NCBI GenBank assembly: GCA_902495085.1
Contig: CABUWA010000042.1
Location: 1 to 13,484 of the forward strand
Origin: an uncultured Collinsella sp.
Lineage (GTDB): Bacteria; Actinomycetota; Coriobacteriia; Coriobacteriales; Coriobacteriaceae
DNA: 13,484 nucleotides
Direction: 5' to 3'
The notes below the pieces were generated by a model, which had not been told where the DNA came from, made no database searches, and saw nothing but the letters and a program-made list of their open reading frames with translations. The position numbers and the translations under genes were made by a program. This document shows, piece after piece, positions 5,547 through 13,484 of this stretch. Numbering within the stretch: position 1 is the stretch's first letter; every line of letters starts with the position of its first letter.

Positions 5547-6946
5547 TTAACGGTCGTTTCGTTGCCGATATGAAGTCGCCCCGCACCCCCGATAACGAGG
5601 AGCCGGCTGCCGAGCGCGCCTGCGACTTCCGCCCCGTCGACAAGGGCTTCACCGAGGAGATGGCGCTGGCCGAGGCTGAGCGCTGCCTCAACTGCAAGAA
5701 GCCGTTCTGTGTTGAGGGCTGCCCCGTCAACATCAACATCCCCCGCTTTATCGAGCAGATCCGCGCAAAGGACTTCGGCGGCGCTCTCGATACCATCCGC
5801 GAGGACTCCATGCTTCCCGCCATCTGCGGCCGCGTCTGCCCGCAGGAGAACCAGTGCGAGGGCAAGTGCATCCGTGGTAAGAAGTCCGAGCCCGTGGCCA
5901 TCGGCCAGCTCGAGCGCTTCCTGGGTGACCGCCCCGAGCTCGCTTCCACGCCCAAGATGGCCCCCAAGAACGGCAAGAAGGTCGCCGTCGTCGGCTCCGG
6001 CCCGTCCGGCATCACCTGCGCTGGCGAGCTCGCCCGTAACGGCTTTGACGTCACCGTCTTCGAGGCCTTCTTCACCGGCGGCGGCGTGCTGGTCTACGGC
6101 ATCCCCGAGTTCCGTCTGCCCAAGGCAGTCGTCAAGCGCGAGATTGACGGCCTGGAGGACATGGGCGTCAAGTTTGAGTACAACTCCGTCGTAGGCAACA
6201 TGGCCACGGCCGAGGAGCTGTTCGAGCAGGGCTTCGACGCCATCTACGTGGCGACCGGCGCTGGCCTGCCCAAGTTCCTCAACGTCCCCGGCGAGAACCT
6301 GCCCAACGTCTTCTTCGCAAACGAGTACCTCACCCGCGTGAACCTGATGAAGGCCAACAAGTTCCCCGAGTACGACACCCCCACCAAGCACGGCAAGAAC
6401 GTCGTCGTCTTTGGTGGCGGCAACGTGGCTATGGACGCCGTCCGTACCGCCAAGCGCCTGGGCGCCGAGCACGCCATCATCGCCTACCGTCGTACCGAGG
6501 ACGAGATGCCCTGCCGTCGCGCCGAGCTGCACCATGCTAAGGCCGAGGGCGTCGAGGTCCTGCCGCTCGTCTCCCCGCTCGAGTTTGTCGCCGGCGAGGA
6601 CGGCTCCGTGTGCGCCGTCAAGGTCCAGAAGATGGAACTCGGCGAGCCCGACGAGTCCGGCCGTCGTCGCCCGGTGCCCATCGAGGGCGCCATCGAGGAG
6701 ATCCCCTGCGACGTCGCGATCTCGGCTATCGGCACCAACGCCAACCCCTTCGCAAAGAAGATCGGCGGCAAGATGGAGCTTAACAAGTGGGGCTACATCG
6801 TTGCCGACGAGGAGACCGGCCAGACCACCGATCCCCGCATCTGGGCCGGCGGCGACATCGTCACCGGTGCCGCTACGGTCATTCTGGCGATGGGCGCCGG
6901 CAAGAAGGCCGCCGCTTCGATCACCAAGAGCCTGCTGGGCGAGTAA
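5537..6946 (+). CDS. gltA: NfnB / GltA-type NADPH-dependent oxidoreductase (glutamate synthase small-subunit family)
   Basis: 469-residue subunit with FAD, NADPH and iron-sulfur sites. The N-terminal domain has eight cysteines in two groups (50, 53, 58, 62 and 97, 101, 107, 111) for two [4Fe-4S] clusters. VAVVGSGPSG (149-158) binds FAD, VVVFGGGNVAMD (289-300) is the NADPH site, and the C-terminal AGGDIVTGAATVILAMGAGKKAA segment (437-459) closes the FAD pocket. Many databases name this family NADPH-dependent glutamate synthase. The adjacent FAD/[2Fe-2S] subunit, with no glutamate synthase large subunit in view, makes NfnB (NADH-dependent reduced ferredoxin:NADP+ oxidoreductase) the better reading. 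The ATG lies inside the end of nfnA (ATGCCACTAG shared). A terminator follows the stop. Confidence 0.93.
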   Translation: MPLVNGRFVADMKSPRTPDNEEPAAERACDFRPVDKGFTEEMALAEAERCLNCKKPFCVEGCPVNINIPRFIEQIRAKDFGGALDTIREDSMLPAICGRVCPQENQCEGKCIRGKKSEPVAIGQLERFLGDRPELASTPKMAPKNGKKVAVVGSGPSGITCAGELARNGFDVTVFEAFFTGGGVLVYGIPEFRLPKAVVKREIDGLEDMGVKFEYNSVVGNMATAEELFEQGFDAIYVATGAGLPKFLNVPGENLPNVFFANEYLTRVNLMKANKFPEYDTPTKHGKNVVVFGGGNVAMDAVRTAKRLGAEHAIIAYRRTEDEMPCRRAELHHAKAEGVEVLPLVSPLEFVAGEDGSVCAVKVQKMELGEPDESGRRRPVPIEGAIEEIPCDVAISAIGTNANPFAKKIGGKMELNKWGYIVADEETGQTTDPRIWAGGDIVTGAATVILAMGAGKKAAASITKSLLGE

Positions 6947-6974
6947 TCACCTACAGCGCTAACCGCCAAACGGC

Positions 6975-7012
6975 AAAGTCCCCGTCGAGCACACGCCCGG
7001 CGGGGACTTTTT
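6975..7012 (+). terminator. Intrinsic terminator of nfnAB
   Basis: A 10-bp perfect stem, AAAGTCCCCG (6975-6984) with CGGGGACTTT (7001-7010), followed by more T residues. It lies 28 bases after the stop. Confidence 0.88.
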
Positions 7013-7024
7013 CTATGCCGGTCG

Positions 7025-7069
7025 CCCAAACCACCACGATGGGGACAGGCACCTTTGTGGTAGTTTGGG
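7025..7069. repeat. REP-like palindrome
   Basis: CCCAAACCACCAC (7025-7037) pairs with GTGGTAGTTTGGG (7057-7069) with one mismatch around a 19-base centre containing GGGGACAGGCACC. It looks like a repetitive extragenic palindrome. Motifs of the GGGGACAG type are common in REP sequences linked to RAYT (Y1) transposases in other bacteria, but no such transposase is in this window. Confidence 0.6.
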
Positions 7070-7087
7070 GCCTGGTCGGTCGTTTTG

Positions 7088-7303
7088 TCTCAATCTGTAA
7101 CACCTGGAGCCCGTTGAGCCTTGTAGTTGTTACAGATCGAGATCTTGCGCCAGCCGCCTCCGCTTTGTCTCAATCTGTAACAGTTAGAGACCAAATTCCC
7201 CGCTATGTGTTACAGATCGAGACGTTAGGTTGGCGGCTGAACAGTTCATCTCAATCTGTAACACCTGGAACCCAAATATCTGGCTTGGTGTTACAGATTG
7301 AGA
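7088..7303. repeat. Regular array of six 15-bp repeats in alternating orientation
   Basis: The repeat TCTCAATCTGTAACA occurs forward at 7088-7102, 7168-7182 and 7249-7263. It occurs in reverse (TGTTACAGATYGAGA) at 7128-7142, 7208-7222 and 7289-7303. The five spacers are 25, 25, 25, 26 and 25 bp, so the units have a 40-bp pitch. Each forward/reverse pair is a 55-bp potential hairpin; the third pair is perfect and the first two have one mismatch. Spacers 1 and 5 share CCTGGA-CCC; spacers 2 and 4 carry complementary CAGCCGCC (7151-7158) and GGCGGCTG (7232-7239). The array lies between the convergent 3' ends of nfnAB and the surface-protein gene. This arrangement recalls BIMEs. It is not a CRISPR, because orientation alternates and no cas gene is present. 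Confidence 0.85.
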
Positions 7304-7340
7304 TTTTGCTAAAGCCGAGGAGGGGCGCTGTCGCCAAAAC

Positions 7341-10300
7341 TTAGCGCTTGCGGCGCTTGGTCGCAGCGATGCCGGCCGCGGCAACGGTTGCGCCGGCGAT
7401 GCTCAGAGCAGCGACCGTCATCGCGGCGGAGTCACCCGTGCTGGCAAGCTCCGTGCCGCCGGACTTCTTGCCGTTCTCGCCCTTACCCTTGGACTTGTCC
7501 GTCGTCACCGTGGTCGTCGTCGAAGTCGAACTGCCCGCAGGGACCCCGGCGCCACCAGAGCCATCCGTACCGCCACCCTGCTCGCCGCCGTCAGGCGTCG
7601 GCTCGGGCTCTGGCTTCAGACCGGGATCGGGCGTCGGCTCAGGCACCGCCTCATCGGTCACCGTAATCGTAATGTTCAGACGCTCGGAATACTCGCTGTA
7701 TGACATGCCAGGGCGCTGTGCCGCAATGCGCACATACATGTTGCTATCGAGCGCAATAGGCTCGGTGTACTTTACGCGGCCTTCGTCACGGCAGGGGCAG
7801 GTGTCGTTGGTGGTGTACCAAATCGTCGTGCCATCCTCGGCCGAAAGCTCCAGCTTCGTGCCCTTGGGCACCGTAATGTAGTTCTCCTTGGGCGACCATG
7901 CACCAAACGTCGTCGCACCAATCGTCGCCGTCAACGTCGTCAAACCGGGCAGAGCACCATGCAGCACAAACGTCGCCGTACCGTCCTCGCCCGTCACGGC
8001 CTGGATGGCATCGACAGAGCAGATAGCCGAGGACTCCAGCCCAACACTAACCTTGGCGCCCGCAAACGGCTTGCCAGCCTTATCGGTCACGTGCGCCACC
8101 AGCTCAAAGTCACTGCCATCAAGCATGGTCACGGCCTGCTCCACGTTGAGCTTGAGCTTGTCGGCACGAACGCCCACGACAAGCTCGCCACTTGCCCAGC
8201 GCGCCATGGCCGTGCCGGCGTAGTTGCGAGCACCGTCGAGCTCAAACGCCACCGGCGAGCCCGCCTCACACGCATCGGCATAGCTAATACGCAGCACGCG
8301 CGACAGCGGCTTGCCATTGGGATCGTCCTGCTTGTCGAGCCACGTATACGTCACGTCACCCAAGCCCTGCGCGCACAATGCGACCAGGGCATCGTCGCTC
8401 GCATCCATATACTGCGCAAACTCAACCTCGATGCAATCGGTATAGGCATGGGCCGAGGCCACCTCGGGCGCCGCCGTCGACACCAAGCCAATGTTCACCT
8501 CAGTCTGAATCGGCGGCACGCGCAGCCAAGCCGAACGCGCCTCCTCATACCCGTCCTTGGTCACGCGCACCTGATACCAGCCGGTCGGCGTATTCCAGTT
8601 GTACGCACCGTCCGCACCCGTCGCAAGCGGATTGTCCTGCTCATACTCCTCGGCATCCCAACGCACTGCATTGGTACCGGCCGCATCGTCGGCGCTCCAC
8701 AGCTCAACCGTCGCGCTTTCAACCGTATTGGACAGCAGGCCCTCGTACACCACGCCCGCAGGGTCGGGTGCAGCCTTGGCAGCCACATTGCGATAACGCG
8801 CCTCGAAGATCGACTGCATCTTCTCGTCCGAGATCAAGCCGTCCTTGTTGGCCTTACAGACCTCGGTATCGGTCAGCTCGCCCCAGTTGACCGTAATACG
8901 ATTCTGACACGCGCGCTCCACCTGCTCGCAGGCAACATCGTAGGCGCATTCGGCATTGGTCAGCTTAATCGCGCGCTCCGAACCTACGCTGGTCGAAGCC
9001 GCATCATAGGCAGCGCCCACCACGGTACCCGCCGAACCGGCCGTCAGCACGCCGGCGATTGTCATAATGGAGCCCACTGCCACATCGGTGCTATCGTGGC
9101 AGAGCTGGCGATACAGCAGATCCTCAAACGCACGCGCCTTCTCCATGGCGTCGCGCAGCGCGTAAATGCACTTCCAGTCGTCCTCGGTCTTCTCGGGCTT
9201 GGCAAGCAAGCGCGTATGCTGAAGCTCATAGCCCTCGCGCTCGCCCTTCACCTTCTGCATACGGACATTCACGTTCTCCCAGTTCTTGCTGGCATCGTTC
9301 ACGCCGTAAATGCCGGTAAAGATGCCGATACCCTGGGTCGCCGCGGGAAACGCCTGGCCGGCCGCCTTCCACGCATCGGTCTTAAAGACCTGTCCGAACA
9401 TCTCGCACTCGATCTTATAGCTCTTGAGCGAACGGATCGTGCGGATGAGCTTCATATGGGCGCTCACGTCGCCGTTGCGCTTCCAGGCCATAAGCCAACC
9501 GCGAATCGTAGAGTTATTGAGGCTATGGACCACATTCCAGTTGTCGTACAGGTTGTCCAGAATGTCGCACTGCATGGCGATCGAGTTAAACAGAAGCGCC
9601 TGGTTCTTGTTGTTATTGGAGTTCTCGATAAACTCCGACTCAATATAGGCCGTCTGCTCGCCATCGGGCGCGGCGACCTTAAAGCCCTTGACGGTATCGT
9701 CGTCAGCCGCCTTGTAGCTCAGCGAGCTGCCGAGCGCCTGGCCCAAATCGTTAAACCCGCTCGTCGACTGGCCGTTGTACTCGCTGGCCTTAATGCCCGC
9801 ACACTTGTTGAGCGCCGCAGCGGTTGCGTCATTCCAGCTTCCGTATTGGTTGAGCTGGCCGATACCCATCGACTGGCCCACCAGATCCTCGGCCTGCTGG
9901 ACAATAAACTCCGCTCGCGATGCATGGTCGACGAGCTCCTTGATGGCGACCGCATCCGCAGCGTTCGCGCCCTGGGCCGCCGCGAGTTCCTGATACCAAT
10001 CCTCGCTGGTACCGTAAGCATCCTCAAAGATCATCTTGTCCACATTGACGCCATAGCTGTCGCCCTGCTGGGTCAGCAGCGCCGCCGACCCGCCGACCGC
10101 GACCTTGAGCTCGGCCGCAAACTGCGCGGCCTCGTCGTTGCCAGCATCATCACCCTCGCCGCCGCTGGCGGCAGGGGCGCGACGAGCCTTACGGGCAGCA
10201 CCACCCTGGGCCTCGCCCTCTTTACCGTCCTTGTCCTCCTCGGCAAACGCATCGGCGACCATCCGGTCAATCGCGTCGTTAAAGGCCTCATCGACATCAT

Positions 10301-13300
10301 TAAACGAGTTATCCATCATATACTCGTGCCACTGCTGCACGGCATTCGAGAACTCCTGCTGGCGCTCCTCGGCCGCGGCGGAATGCTTTTTGGCCGAAGC
10401 GTTGGCGTCAAAACTCAGCATGGTCATAAGCTGAGCATTGGAGATGCGGTAGGTCTGCGGCATAAAGATCTGCTCAAAGTTTCCGCAGTTCACATAGGTC
10501 GAGTCATTCGCCTTGTTAAACTCGTCGAGTAGCTTAAGGTAACCCTCGTCCACATACTCCGCCACATAGCGCACACGGGTGCCCTCGCGCGACTTTTGAG
10601 TCAGAGGAATCGTCACCGTCTTGCCATCCACGCAGTCCACGTACAGGTCGAGCGTGTCGGCGGCCTCCTCGTTTCCCACCTCGAGCGTGATATCAAAGGT
10701 CCAGTAGGCGTTCTTCTTTTGTGGCAGATGATGGAAGGTCCACAGGCTCTTGCCGGTGTCCTTGCCGTCCTTGACCAAGTTTTGCGTACCGCCACGATAC
10801 GTCACATCAAAGTTCCAGACCGAAGCACCCGGAACATAGCGCACATAATTGCGAGCCGTTACCTCGGCAGCAGCGGCGGCAACATCGGTCGAGCCCACGC
10901 GCGCCTCGAGCGTCACACGCTCGGCGGCAAGCGTATCCTGCGGCAGGTCGTATTCAATCTTGGCACGGCCGAGTTTATTGGTCTTACCGGTGTACTTTGC
11001 GGCCGAGGCGCCCGCGCCCACGGTAAGCTGCACGCTTTTTCCGGGCGCTGCATAAACGTAGGCCACATTGCCCAGTAGGCTGTGAACGTCGGTGCTGTCG
11101 AGCTCGATGCGCGATCCGCTAACCTCGAGCGTGGTGCTTCCCAGCGGCAATATCACCTCGCCCAGCGTAATAAGCGGCGAGATGGCATAGATGCCCGCGG
11201 CCTTAGGCTTAAAGCGCACAAACACATCGGCGCCCATGCCCTTCTTCATATTGAGAACGAGGTTGTCGCCCTCCCAAGTTGTGTCAGCCCACATGGCATC
11301 GGAGCTGGCGCCGGCTTCGCGAGCGCCTGCGGACACATCCTCGACGGCATCCTTGGCCAGCGGAATCTCAATCTTGGCAGCCTGGCTGTCCTTGAGCTCG
11401 TAATGAATGCGCAGCTCGGTCTCCACGCCAACGACCGCGGACGAATCGGCGATAACCGAGCCCGCCGTCAGCCCGCGCTCGACACGATACGTCTCCACGT
11501 CAAACGTGGGGACGTCGAGCGTCACGTCGAGCTGTTTGCCGTCCTCAATCTTCACCTGCTTTTGCGCGATATGCTTACCCACGGTCAGCCCTAGGCGGCT
11601 AAACGTGGAATAGCTCGTCGCTTGGATGTCGTAGCTCGTCTTGTTAAAGGCGACGATGGTGTACGAACCGGCCTTAAGGCGCGGCGTCTCGGCCTTCATG
11701 ATAGGCGTGGTGCCATCGTCTTCGTAACCCATCAGATAGGTGACGCCGTCGGCGACCAGCTTGCCGTCGGACGTACGGAACACCAGCACGCGGTTGGCGC
11801 CCTGGTAGTCGCCCTTGGTCGTAACCGTCGCCGTACCCCAAGGCTTCAAGTCGATATCGACCTTGCCGGCCGAGGGCTTCGCCGTCGCCGTCGCCCCACC
11901 CAGCTTGAGGCTGTCTTTGGGCTCGAGCGTTATCTCCAGATCCTGGTCCGCGTCGGCAATGGTCTGCGAAACCACGAGTGCTGTGCCCTGGATACGGAAG
12001 TCGTTTTCCTTGTCACCCTTGGCAGGCTTAAGCGTCTTGCCGCCGCTCTTCACCGTCAGATCGATGTTATCGAGACTATCGAGCTCAATGCGTTCGGTCT
12101 TATCCTGGCCCACAATCGGTTCAAGATAGCCCACGCTGAGCTCAATCGCGCGCGAGGCCGGAATCTTGGTAAAGTCCTCCGCCTTAATCTCTCCGATATT
12201 CCATGTGCCCGTCATCTGGTCGCCCGGGCGCGCCAGCACCATGTCATAGTAACCGCTGAGCGAAATGCGCAGGGTGGCTGCTGTCTTGGAGAGAGCGTCC
12301 GCTGTAAAGCTGCCGTCATCGCCAACCGCCAGCGGCGTGGACTGCCCCGCCTGCACGAGTGTAGCCGTCGCGCTCTGGGGAAGTTTGCCCGTCACCTGGG
12401 CCGCCTCGCCCATCCACTCAAACGTGTAGGCAGGCTTCGAGGAATCGACGGAGTCCTTGCGATCGGCCACGGCATCGGCAAGCTTTTTGACCATCGAGGG
12501 GTTGCCAGTCGAATCGGTCGCATAGGCATAGATGGTCTGGCCTTCACTAAAGGGAATCGCATACGTTACGCCATCGATTGTCACGCGCTCATTATAGTCG
12601 CCCGGATAGCCCGCCTCACCAAACTGAAGATCGGGGTTCATCACGCGCAGGGCAACGGCATTATGGTTCGTCTCGTTTCCGTATCTCGTGTTCTCAAAAG
12701 CTCCCCACTCTATCATTTCCACGCTTTTGGGTAGCACAATCTCTTTGCCGGCAATCGCAGGATCAAGAGAGGCGAACGCGTGCGCTCCGATATATTTAAC
12801 GCCGTCGCCGATCGTCACCGACGACACATGCGAGCACCCGTCAAAGGCATTGCGCTCAATCCGCTCCACCGTGCCCGGCACATTGATCTGCGTAAAGGTG
12901 AGCACTGTTGTGTCCGAGACATAGAACTGTGGCACGCCGCAATAGGCGAATGCAAGATAGTCGATAGTTTTGACCGAAGGCGGCAGCGTTGCCACCACCT
13001 TGTCGTCAAGTTGTTCACATTCCTTAAAGGCCTGCTCGGGAATCGTGGTAAAGGCCGCGTTGTTGGGCCAGGTTACCGTTTGGAGCGTCTTGCTTTTGTA
13101 GAATGCATAGCTCTTGAGCTCCTCGACCGAATCGGGCAGTGCGATCTCTTTGATGCTGCTGCCGCCCAAGCCTCCAACCGAGCGGACATGCGAATTAGGG
13201 GCGAAGGTGATCGATGTGAGCGCAGCGCTTCCCATACCCGTAAGGCTTACGACATTTTTGTCGTCGATGGTTGAGGGCACCTCCAACGTGGTAATGCCCG

Positions 13301-13484
13301 CGTCGCCATACTCGATAGAAATTTCGTTGGTGAGGCTATCAATCGAGAAGTAGTACTGCGCGGGGGTCTGCTCGCCGGCCACGTAGCCATCGTCGTATTC
13401 GTCCTTTACGCCCGTGGCGCCCTTCGAGGTCATCCAGAGCCCAAGATCCTCATTCCAGGTTGCTTCGGCTTCGGCGGTCTCCTC
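7341..13484 (-). CDS. Giant wall-anchored leucine-rich-repeat surface protein, N-terminus outside the window
   Basis: The frame is open to the right edge (17 codons beyond the ATG at 13433), so this is the C-terminal 2047 residues of a longer protein; the true start and signal peptide are not visible. Reading from the N-terminal side: BspA-like LRR_5 repeats (about 13301-12624, with motifs such as LPDSVEELKSYAF and VERIERNAFDGC), then a series of beta-rich segments (about 12600-10530). Next comes a long, mostly helical region of unknown fold with many cysteines and a Gly/Ala-rich hydrophobic stretch (about 10500-8780; hydrophobic part 9087-9001). A carboxypeptidase-regulatory-like repeat follows (8770-8490, NPLATGADGAYNW and GWYQVRVTKDGYE), then an SbsA-like Ig segment (8470-8200), a Big-1-like domain (8170-7895) and a chitobiase-C-like domain (7855-7660). 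The end is a Pro/Gly/Thr-rich wall spacer and a sorting signal: LASTG (7448-7434), a hydrophobic helix and KRRKR. LAxTG is the signal of class E sortases. The likely role is adhesion or host/glycan contact at the cell surface; this is inferred from architecture. Confidence 0.93.
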   Translation of the reverse strand, partial: EETAEAEATWNEDLGLWMTSKGATGVKDEYDDGYVAGEQTPAQYYFSIDSLTNEISIEYGDAGITTLEVPSTIDDKNVVSLTGMGSAALTSITFAPNSHVRSVGGLGGSSIKEIALPDSVEELKSYAFYKSKTLQTVTWPNNAAFTTIPEQAFKECEQLDDKVVATLPPSVKTIDYLAFAYCGVPQFYVSDTTVLTFTQINVPGTVERIERNAFDGCSHVSSVTIGDGVKYIGAHAFASLDPAIAGKEIVLPKSVEMIEWGAFENTRYGNETNHNAVALRVMNPDLQFGEAGYPGDYNERVTIDGVTYAIPFSEGQTIYAYATDSTGNPSMVKKLADAVADRKDSVDSSKPAYTFEWMGEAAQVTGKLPQSATATLVQAGQSTPLAVGDDGSFTADALSKTAATLRISLSGYYDMVLARPGDQMTGTWNIGEIKAEDFTKIPASRAIELSVGYLEPIVGQDKTERIELDSLDNIDLTVKSGGKTLKPAKGDKENDFRIQGTALVVSQTIADADQDLEITLEPKDSLKLGGATATAKPSAGKVDIDLKPWGTATVTTKGDYQGANRVLVFRTSDGKLVADGVTYLMGYEDDGTTPIMKAETPRLKAGSYTIVAFNKTSYDIQATSYSTFSRLGLTVGKHIAQKQVKIEDGKQLDVTLDVPTFDVETYRVERGLTAGSVIADSSAVVGVETELRIHYELKDSQAAKIEIPLAKDAVEDVSAGAREAGASSDAMWADTTWEGDNLVLNMKKGMGADVFVRFKPKAAGIYAISPLITLGEVILPLGSTTLEVSGSRIELDSTDVHSLLGNVAYVYAAPGKSVQLTVGAGASAAKYTGKTNKLGRAKIEYDLPQDTLAAERVTLEARVGSTDVAAAAAEVTARNYVRYVPGASVWNFDVTYRGGTQNLVKDGKDTGKSLWTFHHLPQKKNAYWTFDITLEVGNEEAADTLDLYVDCVDGKTVTIPLTQKSREGTRVRYVAEYVDEGYLKLLDEFNKANDSTYVNCGNFEQIFMPQTYRISNAQLMTMLSFDANASAKKHSAAAEERQQEFSNAVQQWHEYMMDNSFNDVDEAFNDAIDRMVADAFAEEDKDGKEGEAQGGAARKARRAPAASGGEGDDAGNDEAAQFAAELKVAVGGSAALLTQQGDSYGVNVDKMIFEDAYGTSEDWYQELAAAQGANAADAVAIKELVDHASRAEFIVQQAEDLVGQSMGIGQLNQYGSWNDATAAALNKCAGIKASEYNGQSTSGFNDLGQALGSSLSYKAADDDTVKGFKVAAPDGEQTAYIESEFIENSNNNKNQALLFNSIAMQCDILDNLYDNWNVVHSLNNSTIRGWLMAWKRNGDVSAHMKLIRTIRSLKSYKIECEMFGQVFKTDAWKAAGQAFPAATQGIGIFTGIYGVNDASKNWENVNVRMQKVKGEREGYELQHTRLLAKPEKTEDDWKCIYALRDAMEKARAFEDLLYRQLCHDSTDVAVGSIMTIAGVLTAGSAGTVVGAAYDAASTSVGSERAIKLTNAECAYDVACEQVERACQNRITVNWGELTDTEVCKANKDGLISDEKMQSIFEARYRNVAAKAAPDPAGVVYEGLLSNTVESATVELWSADDAAGTNAVRWDAEEYEQDNPLATGADGAYNWNTPTGWYQVRVTKDGYEEARSAWLRVPPIQTEVNIGLVSTAAPEVASAHAYTDCIEVEFAQYMDASDDALVALCAQGLGDVTYTWLDKQDDPNGKPLSRVLRISYADACEAGSPVAFELDGARNYAGTAMARWASGELVVGVRADKLKLNVEQAVTMLDGSDFELVAHVTDKAGKPFAGAKVSVGLESSAICSVDAIQAVTGEDGTATFVLHGALPGLTTLTATIGATTFGAWSPKENYITVPKGTKLELSAEDGTTIWYTTNDTCPCRDEGRVKYTEPIALDSNMYVRIAAQRPGMSYSEYSERLNITITVTDEAVPEPTPDPGLKPEPEPTPDGGEQGGGTDGSGGAGVPAGSSTSTTTTVTTDKSKGKGENGKKSGGTELASTGDSAAMTVAALSIAGATVAAAGIAATKRRKR

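Noticed and set aside
5543..6535. 330-codon open frame on the minus strand over gltA/nfnB
   Set aside because: Antisense shadow of a gene with all its cofactor motifs in place.
7088..7303. CRISPR array
   Set aside because: Repeats alternate in orientation, are only 15 bp, spacers are about 25 bp, and there is no leader or cas gene. The palindromic-array reading explains the data better.
7959..10532. 857-codon open frame on the plus strand
   Set aside because: It lies antisense to the surface-protein gene, has a composition dominated by Arg, His, Leu and Gly, and shows no domain or ribosome site. It is a shadow of the GC-rich codon pattern opposite.
13431..13433. ATG at 13433 as the start of the surface protein
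   Set aside because: The frame is open upstream to the window edge, no ribosome site precedes it, and no signal peptide follows.

Overview
The window looks like chromosomal DNA from a high-G+C Gram-positive anaerobe of the Coriobacteriia, most likely Collinsella or a close relative. This is inferred from the actinobacterial style of the proteins, the GC-rich codon use, the NfnAB-type redox pair, and a very large leucine-rich-repeat surface protein ending in an LAxTG sorting signal. No marker gene in the window fixes the species.

Layout, left to right. (1) The 3' end of prs (ribose-phosphate pyrophosphokinase), closed by a strong intrinsic terminator. (2) A mobile region, about 375-3588. An IS256-family insertion sequence (544-2017, with a 9-bp target duplication) sits inside a small element bounded by 24-bp inverted repeats. 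Next comes an orphan gene (2227-3354) resembling AbiEi-like/DUF559 (Vsr-fold) proteins, then a second small element with the same inverted-repeat ends. Once the IS and one copy of its target duplication are removed, the first small element is 204 bp; the second is 203 bp. (3) pth (peptidyl-tRNA hydrolase), followed at once by a different 176-bp inverted-repeat element with a terminator hairpin at its centre. (4) A two-gene operon, nfnA-nfnB (the latter also called gltA), overlapping by 10 bp and encoding a flavin/iron-sulfur pyridine-nucleotide oxidoreductase, with its own terminator. (5) A 394-bp convergent intergenic region holding one palindrome and then a very regular array: six 15-bp repeats in alternating orientation with spacers of 25, 25, 25, 26 and 25 bp. 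(6) On the minus strand, the last 2047 codons of a giant wall-anchored protein whose N-terminus lies beyond the right edge.

The housekeeping genes (prs, pth, nfnAB) are ordinary. The noncoding repeat biology is the unusual part. At least three kinds of repeat structure occupy almost every intergenic gap: the ~203-bp elements, the 176-bp element beside pth, and the alternating array. No transposase in the window clearly belongs to any of them. The second point of interest is a long, cysteine-containing, mostly helical region of unknown fold in the middle of the surface protein.
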